NCBI GenBank assembly: GCA_947494975.1
Contig: CANLXA010000004.1
Coordinates: 277,001-341,000 of the forward strand
DNA length: 64,000 bases
Source: an uncultured Roseicyclus sp.
Lineage (GTDB): Bacteria > Pseudomonadota > Alphaproteobacteria > Rhodobacterales > Rhodobacteraceae
Direction of reading: 5' to 3'
Of this stretch, positions 53,501-61,613 are shown one piece after another (positions within the stretch are counted from its first letter, which is position 1; each line of letters begins with the position of its first letter). A model generated the notes under the pieces. It saw nothing but the letters and a program-made list of their open reading frames with translations, ran no database searches and was not told the origin of the DNA. The translations under genes and the position numbers were made by a program.

Positions 53501-54044
53501 GTTCGGCTTCATGGCGCCGCTGATAGAGGCCGGAGATGCCTGCGGCCTCTTCCAGCACACGCCGTCGCGCCTTGGGACGGGCGTTGATCAGCTCCGCGAT
53601 CTGGCCCTGGCGAACCAGAGCGGGGCTGTGGGCGCCGGTGGAGGCGTCGGCGAACAGCATCGACACATCGCGGGCGCGGACGTCGTTTCCGTTGAGTTTA
53701 TAAGCACTTCCGGCATCACGGGTGATGCGGCGAACGATGTCGATCTTGTCTTCATCGTTGAAGCCCGCAGGCGCGAGACGCTCTTCGTTGTCGATCTGGA
53801 GCGACACCTCGGCGAAGTTGCGGGCGGGCCGCGTGGCTGCGCCGCCGAAGATCACATCCTCCATCCCCGAACCGCGCATCGCGGTGGGGCGGTTTTCACC
53901 CATCACCCAGCGCAACGCTTCGAGAAGATTGGATTTTCCGCAGCCGTTGGGCCCAACGACACCAGTCAATCCATCGGCGATCACAAGATCCGTGGGATCG
54001 ACGAAAGACTTGAAGCCGTTGAGTTTGAGCAGCGTGAAACGCAC
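50589..54044 (-). CDS. smc: chromosome segregation ATPase SMC
   Basis: Condensin core ATPase, 1151 residues. It has the N-terminal head (VRFTLLKLNGFKSFVDPTDLVI; Walker A GPNGCGKSN at 31-39), a long coiled coil of Ala/Glu/Arg heptads, a hinge (about 490-640, with GYEAAIGAALSDDLKAA), a second coiled coil, and a C-terminal head with signature LSLLSGGEQTLTALALIF and Walker B ICVLDEVDAPLDD. The start is the GTG at 54044, where the family N-terminus begins; the longer frame to 54119 adds unrelated residues. No ScpA/ScpB genes are adjacent. Confidence 0.96.
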   Translation of the reverse strand: MRFTLLKLNGFKSFVDPTDLVIADGLTGVVGPNGCGKSNLLEALRWVMGENRPTAMRGSGMEDVIFGGAATRPARNFAEVSLQIDNEERLAPAGFNDEDKIDIVRRITRDAGSAYKLNGNDVRARDVSMLFADASTGAHSPALVRQGQIAELINARPKARRRVLEEAAGISGLYQRRHEAELKLKAAEANLARTDDVLEQLASQLNTLARQAKQAARYREIGTDLRLAEGLLLFLRWRDADAARLRAEEALRAGLASAAQAEAAARQAVKARETAEDALPPLREEDTVAAAILQRLTVERDSLQAEADRAAATVETLTNRIAQIDRDREREEALNADAGETVERLRAERTELQAAQDGQDERLDDARNAVTDARSVLAGQEAELSDLTEQSAALAARHQAIERRMGEAEKAVARNSADAQAAEAAASDAADRLTNLKREAEEANDALTRATDLAARAEDTLLETEAARAEAQSVEAEARSARSEAEGRAGTLDAEVTALARVLERDRGDGDQILDEIKVSPGYEAAIGAALSDDLKAARAEKPGATGWTDLPGYDGDIALPKGAQPATDVAQAPAVLARRLSQIGIIDAADGPALQPSLQPGQRLVSREGDLWRWDGFAVAATDAVSTAARRLEQANRLTELEAERVRARAVADEAKAAHETVAERLTQLTEADKSARTARRDAETRLSQASRAAARAEADQSVLDGKLETLRLTASRHAEEAESARAELVRAQDSLAELDDLDAVRGRLEDVKTTVEAARMTMLAKRAAFDEVKRDGEDRVSRIAKIGQEVASWQSRLTNAASRLAELEKRKGEAEIALADALQKPDEIARRREALATQITDAETRKAAAADALSVGEMNLRAASGAERDTERAASEAREGRAAAEARRDAAMEAAQTAADRISEEQEMTPEALLDSLGDLPDPMPSADRIEADVMRLRRQRDALGAVNLRAEEDAREVQEEHDTLATEKNDLEAAIAKLRTGIASLNKEGRERLLKAFDEVNVNFARLFTHLFGGGEARLVLVESDDPLEAGLEILCQPPGKKLSTLSLLSGGEQTLTALALIFGVFLANPAPICVLDEVDAPLDDANVNRFCDMLDEMTRQTDTRFLTITHHAVTMARMDRLFGVTMGEQGVSQLVSVDLKKAEALVA

Positions 54045-54268
54045 GTGATTTGCCCCGCTGAAAAGCGATTCCGTTGAACGGGCAGTGTTCCGGCACGCTG
54101 GCGCGGAGTCAACGGACATGGGGCGTATATCGCGTATGTCGGCGGGTTATCCCCAAGATATATGACATCATTCGAGATGTACCATGGCCCGCCCCCGCAC
54201 CCCCAAACGGCACTCTGGATGGACGTGAAACGCGTTGGATCAACCGCTCGAGGCATTTCAATTCCGTA

Positions 54269-54496
54269 TCAATTCTCGGCACCCCTGCTTTCCACGGCCT
54301 CAAGAATATCTCCCGGCTGACAGTCCAGTGCCTCACAGATCCGCGACAGGGTTTCGAACCGGATGCCCTTCACCTTTCCGCTTTTCAGCAGGCTCAGATT
54401 TGCCTCCGTGATCCCAACCCTCGCGGCAAGCTCCCGGCTTTTTGTTTTACGCAGGGCCAGCATCACGTCGAGGCGGACGACAATCTCCATCGGCAT
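54269..54496 (-). CDS. XRE-type HTH regulator (YozG-like)
   Basis: A 75-residue Cro/C1-type DNA-binding protein: MEIVVRLDVMLALRKTKSRELAARVGITEANLSLLKSGKVKGIRFETLSRICEALDCQPGDILE is a complete helix-turn-helix domain with almost nothing else. Its ATG overlaps the stop codon of the DUF2975 gene (TGATG), so it is translated by coupling. Such pairs of a DUF2975 membrane protein and a small XRE regulator recur in many bacteria (the YoaS-YozG layout). It probably autoregulates the operon. Confidence 0.88.
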   Translation of the reverse strand: MPMEIVVRLDVMLALRKTKSRELAARVGITEANLSLLKSGKVKGIRFETLSRICEALDCQPGDILEAVESRGAEN

Positions 54497-55035
54497 CAGA
54501 TGAACCCGCGGTTTTCGTCCGCGATCCGGGCGGCTTCGGCCATCGCCCATCCAATCACGATCAGCAGGCCCGAGGCGAAGAAGAGGAAGATATCATCGTT
54601 GCTGAACCCGATGGCCAGCGCCCGTTCACCGGCGGGGTTCCCGGAGGTCAGCGCGAGGATGATGAGCGTGTTGCCCACGACCCCCACCACCGCCAAGGCC
54701 AGCAGGCTGAGCCCGATCCGGCGGATGGCGCGGGCGGCGGGGAGGCCCAGGACGTCGCCCATCGCATAGAGCGAAAAGAGGATGCGCATGTGCCAGAGCG
54801 CCAGCAATACCAGCACCACCGAAATTGCGCCGACCCCGTATGTGACGGCCCACGCCACCGGGCTGATCGTGTCTGGCAGGGTGATGGACGTGAACTGCTC
54901 CCGCAAGTCCGCCTCGCCGAAGCCGCCGGAGAGGAGCGCCACGAACAGCACAAGGGGCAGGACGACGAGGGCCAGGGTGACCAGAAGCGACATCGGCCGC
55001 GCGATGCGCCGGATACGGGTGAGAGCCATATTCAT
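54496..55035 (-). CDS. DUF2975 membrane protein
   Basis: A 179-residue protein with four hydrophobic helices (SLLVTLALVVLPLVLFVALLSG, VTYGVGAISVVLVLLALWHM, GLSLLALAVVGVVGNTLIILAL, DDIFLFFASGLLIVIGWAMAEA), the DUF2975 layout including the RILFSLYAMGDVLG segment after helix 2 and the ENRGFI end. A strong aggagg site precedes the ATG at 55035. It is first in an operon with the small HTH regulator; function unknown, perhaps a membrane sensor for it. Confidence 0.85.
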   Translation of the reverse strand: MNMALTRIRRIARPMSLLVTLALVVLPLVLFVALLSGGFGEADLREQFTSITLPDTISPVAWAVTYGVGAISVVLVLLALWHMRILFSLYAMGDVLGLPAARAIRRIGLSLLALAVVGVVGNTLIILALTSGNPAGERALAIGFSNDDIFLFFASGLLIVIGWAMAEAARIADENRGFI

Positions 55036-55102
55036 GAGAGCCTCCTGTTCAGCAATATAAGTTTTCTGTAAAACAATAAAAAATGATTCGAAAGGAAAAA
55101 CG

Positions 55103-55630
55103 ATGCGATTTGTAATTTTTCTGGTTCTCGCGGCGGGATTGATGGTGTCCGGATGCGGAATGGTGAACCCGATCACCGCGGTGCAACTGGCGCGCCTCAA
55201 CCCGTTGGAGGCCGATCCAGCAGACATCGCGGTTCAGGTGGTTTTGCCCGATGGCGTCGGCATCGTGTCGGAAAGTGCGGGGCTCGTTCTGTCCGCCACG
55301 TCCGGCGCGGGAGAGACGATTTCGGGGTTCTATCCCTTGCACCTGTTGCCGGGCGATGTGTGGCAGGTCGCGGAAGCCGATCATGCGCGCCTGCGGGCCG
55401 ATCAGGCGCAAATCCTGACCTGGGAAAGCGCGGACCCCGATGGGACAAACGGCAGCCTGACGGTTGGGTTCGAACCCTGTGCCCTTGGCGGCGGCCCGAC
55501 GGAGGCAGCGCGGGTGACAGTACGGCTCCGGATTGAGCCTGACGGCGATTTTCTGCCGCTGCTGAGCAACGTACCGGTGGCGCAGCTTTACGATCAGGCG
55601 GATATCGCCGGTTTGTCGGCGTGCAACTAG
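55103..55630 (+). CDS. lipoprotein of unknown function
   Basis: A 175-residue exported lipoprotein: the signal MRFVIFLVLAAGLMVSGCG ends in a lipobox (VSGC, Cys18). The mature part is strand-rich and acidic (ADIAVQVVLPDGVGIVSESAGLVLSATSG, GSLTVGFEPC, ARVTVRLRIEPDGDFLPLL), with no family I recognise. It is divergent from the DUF2975 operon, 67 bases away, so the two may share a promoter region. Confidence 0.65.
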   Translation: MRFVIFLVLAAGLMVSGCGMVNPITAVQLARLNPLEADPADIAVQVVLPDGVGIVSESAGLVLSATSGAGETISGFYPLHLLPGDVWQVAEADHARLRADQAQILTWESADPDGTNGSLTVGFEPCALGGGPTEAARVTVRLRIEPDGDFLPLLSNVPVAQLYDQADIAGLSACN

Positions 55631-55865
55631 CGGCGTGCCGAAACACGATGCGTGCAGTTACAAATGGCCAACACGCGTCGTGCGAGGCGGCCACCTTTGC
55701 TGTCACGCGAAGGTGAAACTGCGGGGAGAAAGGCCGTAATTCCCTTACATGGTTAACAAAGTGTTCCTGCAACACATGGCAGAGATGCACTTGACGGAGT
55801 TGAGATGGCGCAATTGCGATGTTATCTTGTGAAAGAGCCCGGCGCCGGGGCCCTGCAGGCGCATC

Positions 55866-56282
55866 ATGAAGGAGGACACAGTCCTGACCGGACTTAACCA
55901 AGCGGTGGCCAAGACCACCGCCGCACCTGCCAAGGCCGCTTATACCAGCGAAGAGCTGCTTGAGCGCGTCATCCAATCCCTCGACAGCGACAAAGCCGAA
56001 GACATCGTGCAGATCGATCTGCGCGGAAAGTCCTCGATTGGCGACTACATGGTCGTGGCCTCTGGCCGGTCCACGCGCCAGGTATCGGCGATGTCGGAAA
56101 AGCTGGTTGAAAAGTTGAAGGCGGATCTTGGCCTGATCTCGAAGATCGAAGGCAAGGATGCCGGCGATTGGGTGTTGATCGATACGGGCGATATCATCGT
56201 GCATATCTTCCGGCCCGAGGTGCGGGAGTTCTACCAGCTGGAAAAGATGTGGCAGCCCCCGGCGGACGCGGCGTCGTCCTGA
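55866..56282 (+). CDS. rsfS: ribosomal silencing factor RsfS
   Basis: Iojap-family protein that binds ribosomal protein L14 and blocks subunit joining when nutrients are scarce. The core SEELLERVIQSLDSDKAEDIVQIDLRGKSSIGDYMVVASGRSTRQV and the end GDWVLIDTGDIIVHIFRPEVREFYQLEKMW are clear family signatures. The 138-residue form has about 25 extra N-terminal residues. A strong gaaggagg site lies inside the first codons, eight bases before an in-frame CTG at 55884, so the true start may be slightly downstream. rlmH follows after 10 bases, a common pair. Confidence 0.93.
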   Translation: MKEDTVLTGLNQAVAKTTAAPAKAAYTSEELLERVIQSLDSDKAEDIVQIDLRGKSSIGDYMVVASGRSTRQVSAMSEKLVEKLKADLGLISKIEGKDAGDWVLIDTGDIIVHIFRPEVREFYQLEKMWQPPADAASS

Positions 56283-56292
56283 CGCCGGCCGC

Positions 56293-56760
56293 ATGAGGGT
56301 CCATCTTTGCGTTGTCGGCCGCCTGAGGGGCGGGCCGGAAAAGACGCTGATCGATGATTATCTGGGACGATTCGACAAGACGGGCCGGGGCCTGGGGCTT
56401 TCGCTTGGGCAGGTTCTGGAGGTTGAGGATCGCAAGGGCGGAGGCATGGCGGCGGAGGCTGCGCTGATCCGCAAGGCCTTACCCGGCGCGATCTTCTGGG
56501 TGCTGGATGAACGGGGCCGCAAGATGACATCGCCGCAATTCGCCGATGCATTGGGCGTGCAGCGCGATGCGGGGCAAGGCGATCTGGCGCTGGTGATCGG
56601 CGGGGCCGATGGGATCGATCCCGCGCTGCGGGCCGAGGCGGCGCTGGCGATTTCGCTGGGTCAGATGGTGTGGCCCCACATTCTGGCCCGCGTGATGCTG
56701 TCCGAGCAGCTCTACCGCGCAGCCTCGATACTGGCCGGAAGCCCATATCACCGGGCCTAG
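56293..56760 (+). CDS. rlmH: 23S rRNA pseudouridine-1915 N3-methyltransferase
   Basis: SPOUT-family methyltransferase of 155 residues that modifies 23S rRNA helix 69. The C-terminal knot is recognisable in LALVIGGADGIDPALRAEAALAISLGQMVWPHILARVMLSEQLYRAASILAGSPYHRA. The N-terminal strand MRVHLCVVGRLRGGPEKTLIDDYLGRF is typical. It forms an operon with rsfS and overlaps the convergent kpsM end by 4 bases. Confidence 0.95.
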   Translation: MRVHLCVVGRLRGGPEKTLIDDYLGRFDKTGRGLGLSLGQVLEVEDRKGGGMAAEAALIRKALPGAIFWVLDERGRKMTSPQFADALGVQRDAGQGDLALVIGGADGIDPALRAEAALAISLGQMVWPHILARVMLSEQLYRAASILAGSPYHRA

Positions 56761-57596
56761 CGCATCAGGATATCCTGCCGGAAGCGCCGGAGGAGCAGGA
56801 GGCCGAAAGCCAGCGGTACAAGCGCCCAGGCCAGCACCAGGATGATCGACACGAAACCCGGCTCGTAGGTTGCGTAGATGCCTTGGCGGAACAGGCTGGT
56901 GGCGTGGATCCACGGCGTCCACCACATGATGTCCTGCACGTGGCCGGGCAAATCCTCCATCACGAAGAAGACACCCGCGACGACCATCAACGGGCGGCTG
57001 ACGATGGACCACAGCTGCGCCCATGCCGGGAAGAGGCCGAAGAGAAGGCAGTTCAGCGTGCCGTGGCCCAGACCCAGAAGCGCCATCAGCCCGACGGAGA
57101 TCAGAAGCGGCCCAAGTTCGAGGATCGCATTGGTTTCGGTGAACCGCAGAATCCCGAAAAGCACGATGCATGCCACCGCGATGGAAGTGAGCAGATTGAG
57201 CAAAAAGCGCGCGAGGATCGCATCGATCCAGGAGACCACGGGATACATCAAGAGGGGGCGGGAATAGATCAGGGCCTGGGTGATGTTGGCCTGAAGCAGG
57301 TTGTAGATCAGGAACGGAATGTAGCCGGACGCGTAGAACAGCAGGAAGGAATTGCCGAGCGACGGCACCCTGATGATGAAGGAGAGCGCCACGGCGATGA
57401 CCACGATGGCGCCTATCGGCTCAAGCACCGCCCAGATATACCCTCCGGGGGAGCGACCATAGCGCGCCGACATCTCGCGCAGCATCAAGGCCGTGATGCT
57501 GCGAATGCTGCGCCCGAATGTGCCGATGCCCTGTGCGGGGCATTGCGGCCGTGGGGGCGAGTAGGCGAGGGGAAGGGGGCGCAGCGTATCCTCCAT
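56757..57596 (-). CDS. kpsM: capsule polysaccharide export permease KpsM-like
   Basis: ABC-2-type permease of a capsule exporter, 279 residues. Following an N-terminal cytoplasmic segment with ITALMLREMSARYGRSPGGYIWAVLEPIGAI, which is the KpsM signature, six helices follow, including SFLLFYASGYIPFLIYN and VVAGVFFVMEDLPGHVQDIMWWTPWIHATSLFRQGIYATYEP. It is divergent from kpsE and kpsT, with 66 bases between starts, so the export genes are split onto two strands around a shared promoter. Confidence 0.9.
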   Translation of the reverse strand: MEDTLRPLPLAYSPPRPQCPAQGIGTFGRSIRSITALMLREMSARYGRSPGGYIWAVLEPIGAIVVIAVALSFIIRVPSLGNSFLLFYASGYIPFLIYNLLQANITQALIYSRPLLMYPVVSWIDAILARFLLNLLTSIAVACIVLFGILRFTETNAILELGPLLISVGLMALLGLGHGTLNCLLFGLFPAWAQLWSIVSRPLMVVAGVFFVMEDLPGHVQDIMWWTPWIHATSLFRQGIYATYEPGFVSIILVLAWALVPLAFGLLLLRRFRQDILMR

Positions 57597-57662
57597 TCAT
57601 CAAGTCTTAAACAAAGTCGCTCTGTATGAGGGTCAAGACCGTTTCAACCTGTAGGGATCTTT

Positions 57663-58871
57663 GTGTTAGAAGCGTTAAAACCCCATGAACCGACCCGATT
57701 GCCGGGTCAGATTGCATCCTCCAGGGTGATTGAGGTGCAGGCCAAGGCGGGCCCTGCCCGGATCCGTCGACGCCATTGGGGCCTGATGCTATCGTTCCTG
57801 GTTCTGGTGGTCGCACCGCTTGTGGCGATCTTCGTCTACCTCACCGAATACGCAGCCCCGCAATTTGCCTCGACCGCCGGATTCACGGTGCGGCAGAACG
57901 AGCCCACCGGGCCGTCGGAACTGCTGGGCGGGATCACACAGTTGGCCGCCGGGCCCGCGACGGTGGATGGCGATATTCTATACGAATTCATCGAAAGTCA
58001 GGCGCTTGTGCAGCGGCTGCAGGCGCGCATGGACCTGACCGCGCATTATTCCGCGCCCCACGAAACCGACCCGATCTTCGCCCTGCCGCGCGACACCTCA
58101 ATCGAGGATTTCGTGGACCATTGGCAGCGGGTTGTCCGCACCAGCTACAACCAATCCAACGGTTTGATCGAGCTGCGTGTCCTCGCCTTTTCCCCTGAGA
58201 TGGCGCAAGCGCTGGCTGAGGCGATCCTCGAAGAGGGGCAGGTGCTGGTAAACGCGCTGAATGCGGCGGTGCGCGAAGACACGATGCGCTATTCGCAGGC
58301 CGATCTGGACCTCGCGTCCGACAGGCTGCGGGAGGCGCGGGAGGCCTTGACGGCGTTTCGCACCCGCACGCAGATCGTCGATCCGGAAAGTGACCTTCAG
58401 GGGCGGCTGGGGGTGCTGAACAATCTGCAACAGCAACTGGCCGAAGTGTTGATCGAATATGATCTGCTGCTGGAGAACACCACCAATGCCGATGATCCGC
58501 GGGTGCGCCAGACGGGCCAGCGCATCGACGTGATCCGGGCCCGCATCGCGGAAGAACGGGAGAATTTCAACACGTTCGATTATGGCGGCGGGGAGGAGGA
58601 TTACCCGTCGCTGATGACGGAATACGAGGGGCTTCTGGTCGAACGGGAACTGGCGGAACAGGCCTATGGCCTCGCCGTCGCCGCGCTTGATCTGGCCCGC
58701 ACAAACGCCGCGCGGCAAAGCCGTTACCTTGCCGTTTTCATTGCCCCGACCTTTCCGGAAACCGCCGAGTTTCCGAGGGTCGACGTGATCATGGGGCAGG
58801 CGGTTTTGTTCCTGCTGATTGGCTGGTCGATCCTGGCGCTCGTCTATTATTCGATCCGTGATCGTCAGTGA
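57663..58871 (+). CDS. kpsE: capsule export inner-membrane protein KpsE-like
   Basis: A 402-residue polysaccharide co-polymerase/export protein with one helix near each end (LMLSFLVLVVAPLVAIFVYLTEY at about 40-63; VIMGQAVLFLLIGWSILALVYYS near the C-terminus). The large periplasmic middle contains coiled-coil-forming segments (DLDLASDRLREAREALTAFRTRT, QRIDVIRARIAEERENF). This topology and the FASTAGFTVRQNEP segment match KpsE/BexC-type proteins. The start is a GTG at 57663. kpsT begins 12 bases after its stop. Confidence 0.9.
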   Translation: MLEALKPHEPTRLPGQIASSRVIEVQAKAGPARIRRRHWGLMLSFLVLVVAPLVAIFVYLTEYAAPQFASTAGFTVRQNEPTGPSELLGGITQLAAGPATVDGDILYEFIESQALVQRLQARMDLTAHYSAPHETDPIFALPRDTSIEDFVDHWQRVVRTSYNQSNGLIELRVLAFSPEMAQALAEAILEEGQVLVNALNAAVREDTMRYSQADLDLASDRLREAREALTAFRTRTQIVDPESDLQGRLGVLNNLQQQLAEVLIEYDLLLENTTNADDPRVRQTGQRIDVIRARIAEERENFNTFDYGGGEEDYPSLMTEYEGLLVERELAEQAYGLAVAALDLARTNAARQSRYLAVFIAPTFPETAEFPRVDVIMGQAVLFLLIGWSILALVYYSIRDRQ

Positions 58872-58883
58872 GCGGGGCGGCCG

Positions 58884-59540
58884 ATGATCCGGTTCCACAA
58901 TCTGACAAAGGGGTTCCTGGTCAACGGGCAGTACCGCCCGGTGATCGAGAGGCTGAACCTGACGATCCCGTCGGGGCGCTCACTGGCGCTGTTGGGGCGC
59001 AACGGAGCGGGAAAATCCACCCTGATGCAGATCATTGCAGGCAACTTGCGCGCCGATGAAGGCCACGTAGAAACCAAAGGCACGATCAGTTGGCCAGTGG
59101 GCTTTGCGGGGTCGTTCCATCCCGAACTGACTGGCGCCCAGAACACCCGCTTCATCGCGCGCATCTATTCGGTCGATACCGATGAGCTGTCCGATTTCGT
59201 GCAGGATTTCTCGGAACTGGGGGAGCATTTCTACATGCCCGTGCGCACCTATTCCGGGGGGATGCGATCCCGCCTGACTTTCGGAATGTCGATGGGCATC
59301 GCGTTCGACACCTATCTGGTCGATGAGGTGACAAGCGCCGGGGATGCGGCGTTTCGCGAGAAAAGCCAGGCGGTCTTCCGCGAGAGAATGGCCCGATCCG
59401 GCGCGATCATGGTCAGCCACAACCTGACGGAACTGCGCGAATATTGCGACGCGGCGCTGGTGCTCGAAGGCGGACGGCTAAGGTATTTTTCGGACCTCGA
59501 TGAGGCGATTGAGGTGCATCAGGATAACCTGCTGCAATAG
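58884..59540 (+). CDS. kpsT: capsule polysaccharide export ATPase KpsT-like
   Basis: ABC ATPase of 218 residues powering capsule export with KpsM. Walker A is GRNGAGKST (38-46), the signature is YSGGMRSRLTFGMSM, and the Walker B region is TYLVDEVTSAGDAAF. The last two blocks are typical of KpsT/Wzt-type ATPases rather than importers. The short C-terminus lacks the sugar-binding extension found in Wzt proteins. It follows kpsE in one operon. Confidence 0.93.
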   Translation: MIRFHNLTKGFLVNGQYRPVIERLNLTIPSGRSLALLGRNGAGKSTLMQIIAGNLRADEGHVETKGTISWPVGFAGSFHPELTGAQNTRFIARIYSVDTDELSDFVQDFSELGEHFYMPVRTYSGGMRSRLTFGMSMGIAFDTYLVDEVTSAGDAAFREKSQAVFRERMARSGAIMVSHNLTELREYCDAALVLEGGRLRYFSDLDEAIEVHQDNLLQ

Positions 59541-59611
59541 CCCCGGGCGTTCGGCGAATGGGCGTGACGATCCTGGCAGGCGCCTGTCGCGCCGTATTAT
59601 GATGCCGCCAA

Positions 59612-59629
59612 GCGACCCCGTGGGGTCGC
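59612..59629. terminator. hairpin between kpsT and the convergent capsule-related genes
   Basis: GCGACCCC and GGGGTCGC form a perfect 8-bp inverted repeat around GT, located between the convergent kpsT and 59641-60519 genes. It may act as a bidirectional terminator, though neither side has a long T tract. Confidence 0.5.
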
Positions 59630-59640
59630 CTGCAGACCCC

Positions 59641-60519
59641 TCAACTATATCCAAAATGGGACGCGTAATCCGATCGCATCAGCGCCGCCCTCAGGCGGAG
59701 GCCTTCCTCCGACTCGAACGCCGCGTTGATCACACCGGCGAGGGGTTTGGTATCGCTGGCATTCTCAACTCGCAGCCGAGGGCTGGTGCCGAAGGCCCAG
59801 GCGCAAAAATCCGGGAAGGCCGTGCCAAGATCTTCATACCGCAAGATACCGATTTGGGCGTGTTCATCCTCATAACGCCAGATCTGCCCGTCACGGCTCA
59901 GATCCCCCAGCCGAAGCCCCAGGCCGCTGGACAGGTGGGGGCCGAACCAATCCGTGGTGAGCATGGCGTTCATCATCAACTGGCGCTGCAAAAAGGGCCA
60001 ATCCGCGAGGTCCTCCCAGGCGTCGGGCTGCCGTGCGTGAAGCGCCTTGCGAAACGCGTCCACCGTTTCGAATTTCGAGATCTGGTCGGCGGCCATGCCC
60101 AGAAAGCGCGTCAGGCCGGCCCCGATCCGAGCGGCGCGGCGAAAACCGGCATCCTCGGGGGCGAGGCTTTCCAACAGGTCGGCCATGCCGTCGATGTCCT
60201 GCACGAGGCTGGAGCGAAACCAGGAATAGGGGTCCCGCGACAGGGACAGCACCACCAGCCTGTAGGGATCCGCACCCGCGCGTATCCGGTTGATCTGACG
60301 GGTATATTTGAGGTTCTGGGTCAACTGACCCAGTTGATGCTCGAAGAAGTAGTCGTTGTTCATGGGTTCGACGGCCATGTGGACCACACGGCTCAGCGCG
60401 TCGGCCCCCAGGAAATGTGATTGCACGGCGGTCACGCCCGGGAGCGTATCAAGCGCCGATGTGATCGCGGTGCTGGCCACCTTGCCCATCTGAAAAACCA
60501 CGGCAAAGGTTTCGGTCAT
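59641..60519 (-). CDS. capsule-synthesis/sulfotransferase-like protein
   Basis: A 292-residue protein starting MTETFAVVFQMGKVASTAITSAL, where QMGKVASTAI is a P-loop-like 5'-phosphosulfate-binding motif of the sulfotransferase and putative capsule-synthesis (NKWYS-like) families. The second block VVLSLSRDPYSWFRSSL matches the 3'-phosphate-binding RDP-x-S region. It may add sulfate to the surface polysaccharide. It overlaps the preceding glycosyltransferase gene by 4 bases (ATGA), the last of a coupled minus-strand run. Confidence 0.75.
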   Translation of the reverse strand: MTETFAVVFQMGKVASTAITSALDTLPGVTAVQSHFLGADALSRVVHMAVEPMNNDYFFEHQLGQLTQNLKYTRQINRIRAGADPYRLVVLSLSRDPYSWFRSSLVQDIDGMADLLESLAPEDAGFRRAARIGAGLTRFLGMAADQISKFETVDAFRKALHARQPDAWEDLADWPFLQRQLMMNAMLTTDWFGPHLSSGLGLRLGDLSRDGQIWRYEDEHAQIGILRYEDLGTAFPDFCAWAFGTSPRLRVENASDTKPLAGVINAAFESEEGLRLRAALMRSDYASHFGYS

Positions 60520-61613
60520 GGCCGTGTCTCCGCGGTATTGGCCGCAGGCGGCGCGTCGATCAGCGGATCGAGGATACCGTTGTCGACCAGCCAATCGAGA
60601 AATCCGTCTTCAACGCAGAACGGATCGCGGAACGCGGTCTGAAGATCGGCCCGGTCTCGGTACAGGCGCCTTGCGTGATGGGGGATCGGCCGGCCGTTGT
60701 CGAATTCGCCGTAATGCCAGTAGCCCTCCGGCACGCTGGCATCACGGGCGGCAGCGACGGCGCGACGATACCATGCCCAAATCTCAAGCACTTCGGGATT
60801 GTCGTGGGCGTAACGCCGGGTCATCTGGTCACCGACGGGCCCGAGCTTGGTGAAATGGAAGAAGCGCAGGGGATGATCGTTCACCCTCGGCTCACCCTCG
60901 GGATCGAAGGTGACCTTGCGCTGGCTGAGGTTCCAGCTGGCGACGTTGTAGCCGGGATCGCGGATGATGCGCACGTCGTCGAAAAAGCACGGCACAAGAT
61001 TGCACCATTTCTGGTCGGTGAAGAGGCCGCGGGGCAGATCATCCACGCAATGATCCATCAACCGGTCGCCCCACCATTGTGCAAAGCGCCGGGCCTCCGT
61101 GCCGTTGGACACGCCAACGAAGCCAAGGTTGAATACCCCGTGGTGCAGCGAGCAGATTTCGTTGTCGACGATCGCCATGACATTGCCGCGGTCATCGGGC
61201 GCGACCTGATGCGGCGTCAGGATGATCTGCGCAGTATCCAGCGCGTCCAGCAATGGGTTCAGCGGGGCGAAAATGGCGATGTCGGGATCGAAGAACAGAA
61301 CCTTCTCGGCGTCGGGCTGATCCAGAAGGTGCTCCATCATGCGACCTTTGACGGCGGTACAGGCCTCCACGATGTTGTGCCCGAAGATCCAGCCCTTGGT
61401 GGTGCCCGGCAAAGCGTCTCGCATCAGATCTTCGGTAGTTATGACCATGTCAAAATCCGCCAGAAGATCATCCGCTTTCGCGCCGTCCGGCGGCAGATCG
61501 GTGATGATCGCGCAGAGCCGCCAGTCGGGGTGATGATCCCGCAAGGTGCGGGCCAGAACGCGGGCGCGATCGAGGTAGGAATAGGTGAAAGAGGAATAGG
61601 CGTAGATCGTCAT
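60516..61613 (-). CDS. glycosyltransferase with DxD motif
   Basis: A 365-residue protein of a nucleotide-sugar-dependent glycosyltransferase type. The N-terminal half opens IYAYSSFTYSYLDRARVLARTLRDHHPDW and carries KVLFFDPDIAIFAPL with a DPD metal-binding motif. The later HHGVFNLGFVGVSNG and the FTDQKWCNLVP region resemble family-8-like enzymes. Sugar and acceptor cannot be read. It is coupled to both neighbours by 4-base ATGA overlaps, so the three enzymes probably act together on a surface polysaccharide. Confidence 0.8.
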   Translation of the reverse strand: MTIYAYSSFTYSYLDRARVLARTLRDHHPDWRLCAIITDLPPDGAKADDLLADFDMVITTEDLMRDALPGTTKGWIFGHNIVEACTAVKGRMMEHLLDQPDAEKVLFFDPDIAIFAPLNPLLDALDTAQIILTPHQVAPDDRGNVMAIVDNEICSLHHGVFNLGFVGVSNGTEARRFAQWWGDRLMDHCVDDLPRGLFTDQKWCNLVPCFFDDVRIIRDPGYNVASWNLSQRKVTFDPEGEPRVNDHPLRFFHFTKLGPVGDQMTRRYAHDNPEVLEIWAWYRRAVAAARDASVPEGYWHYGEFDNGRPIPHHARRLYRDRADLQTAFRDPFCVEDGFLDWLVDNGILDPLIDAPPAANTAETRP

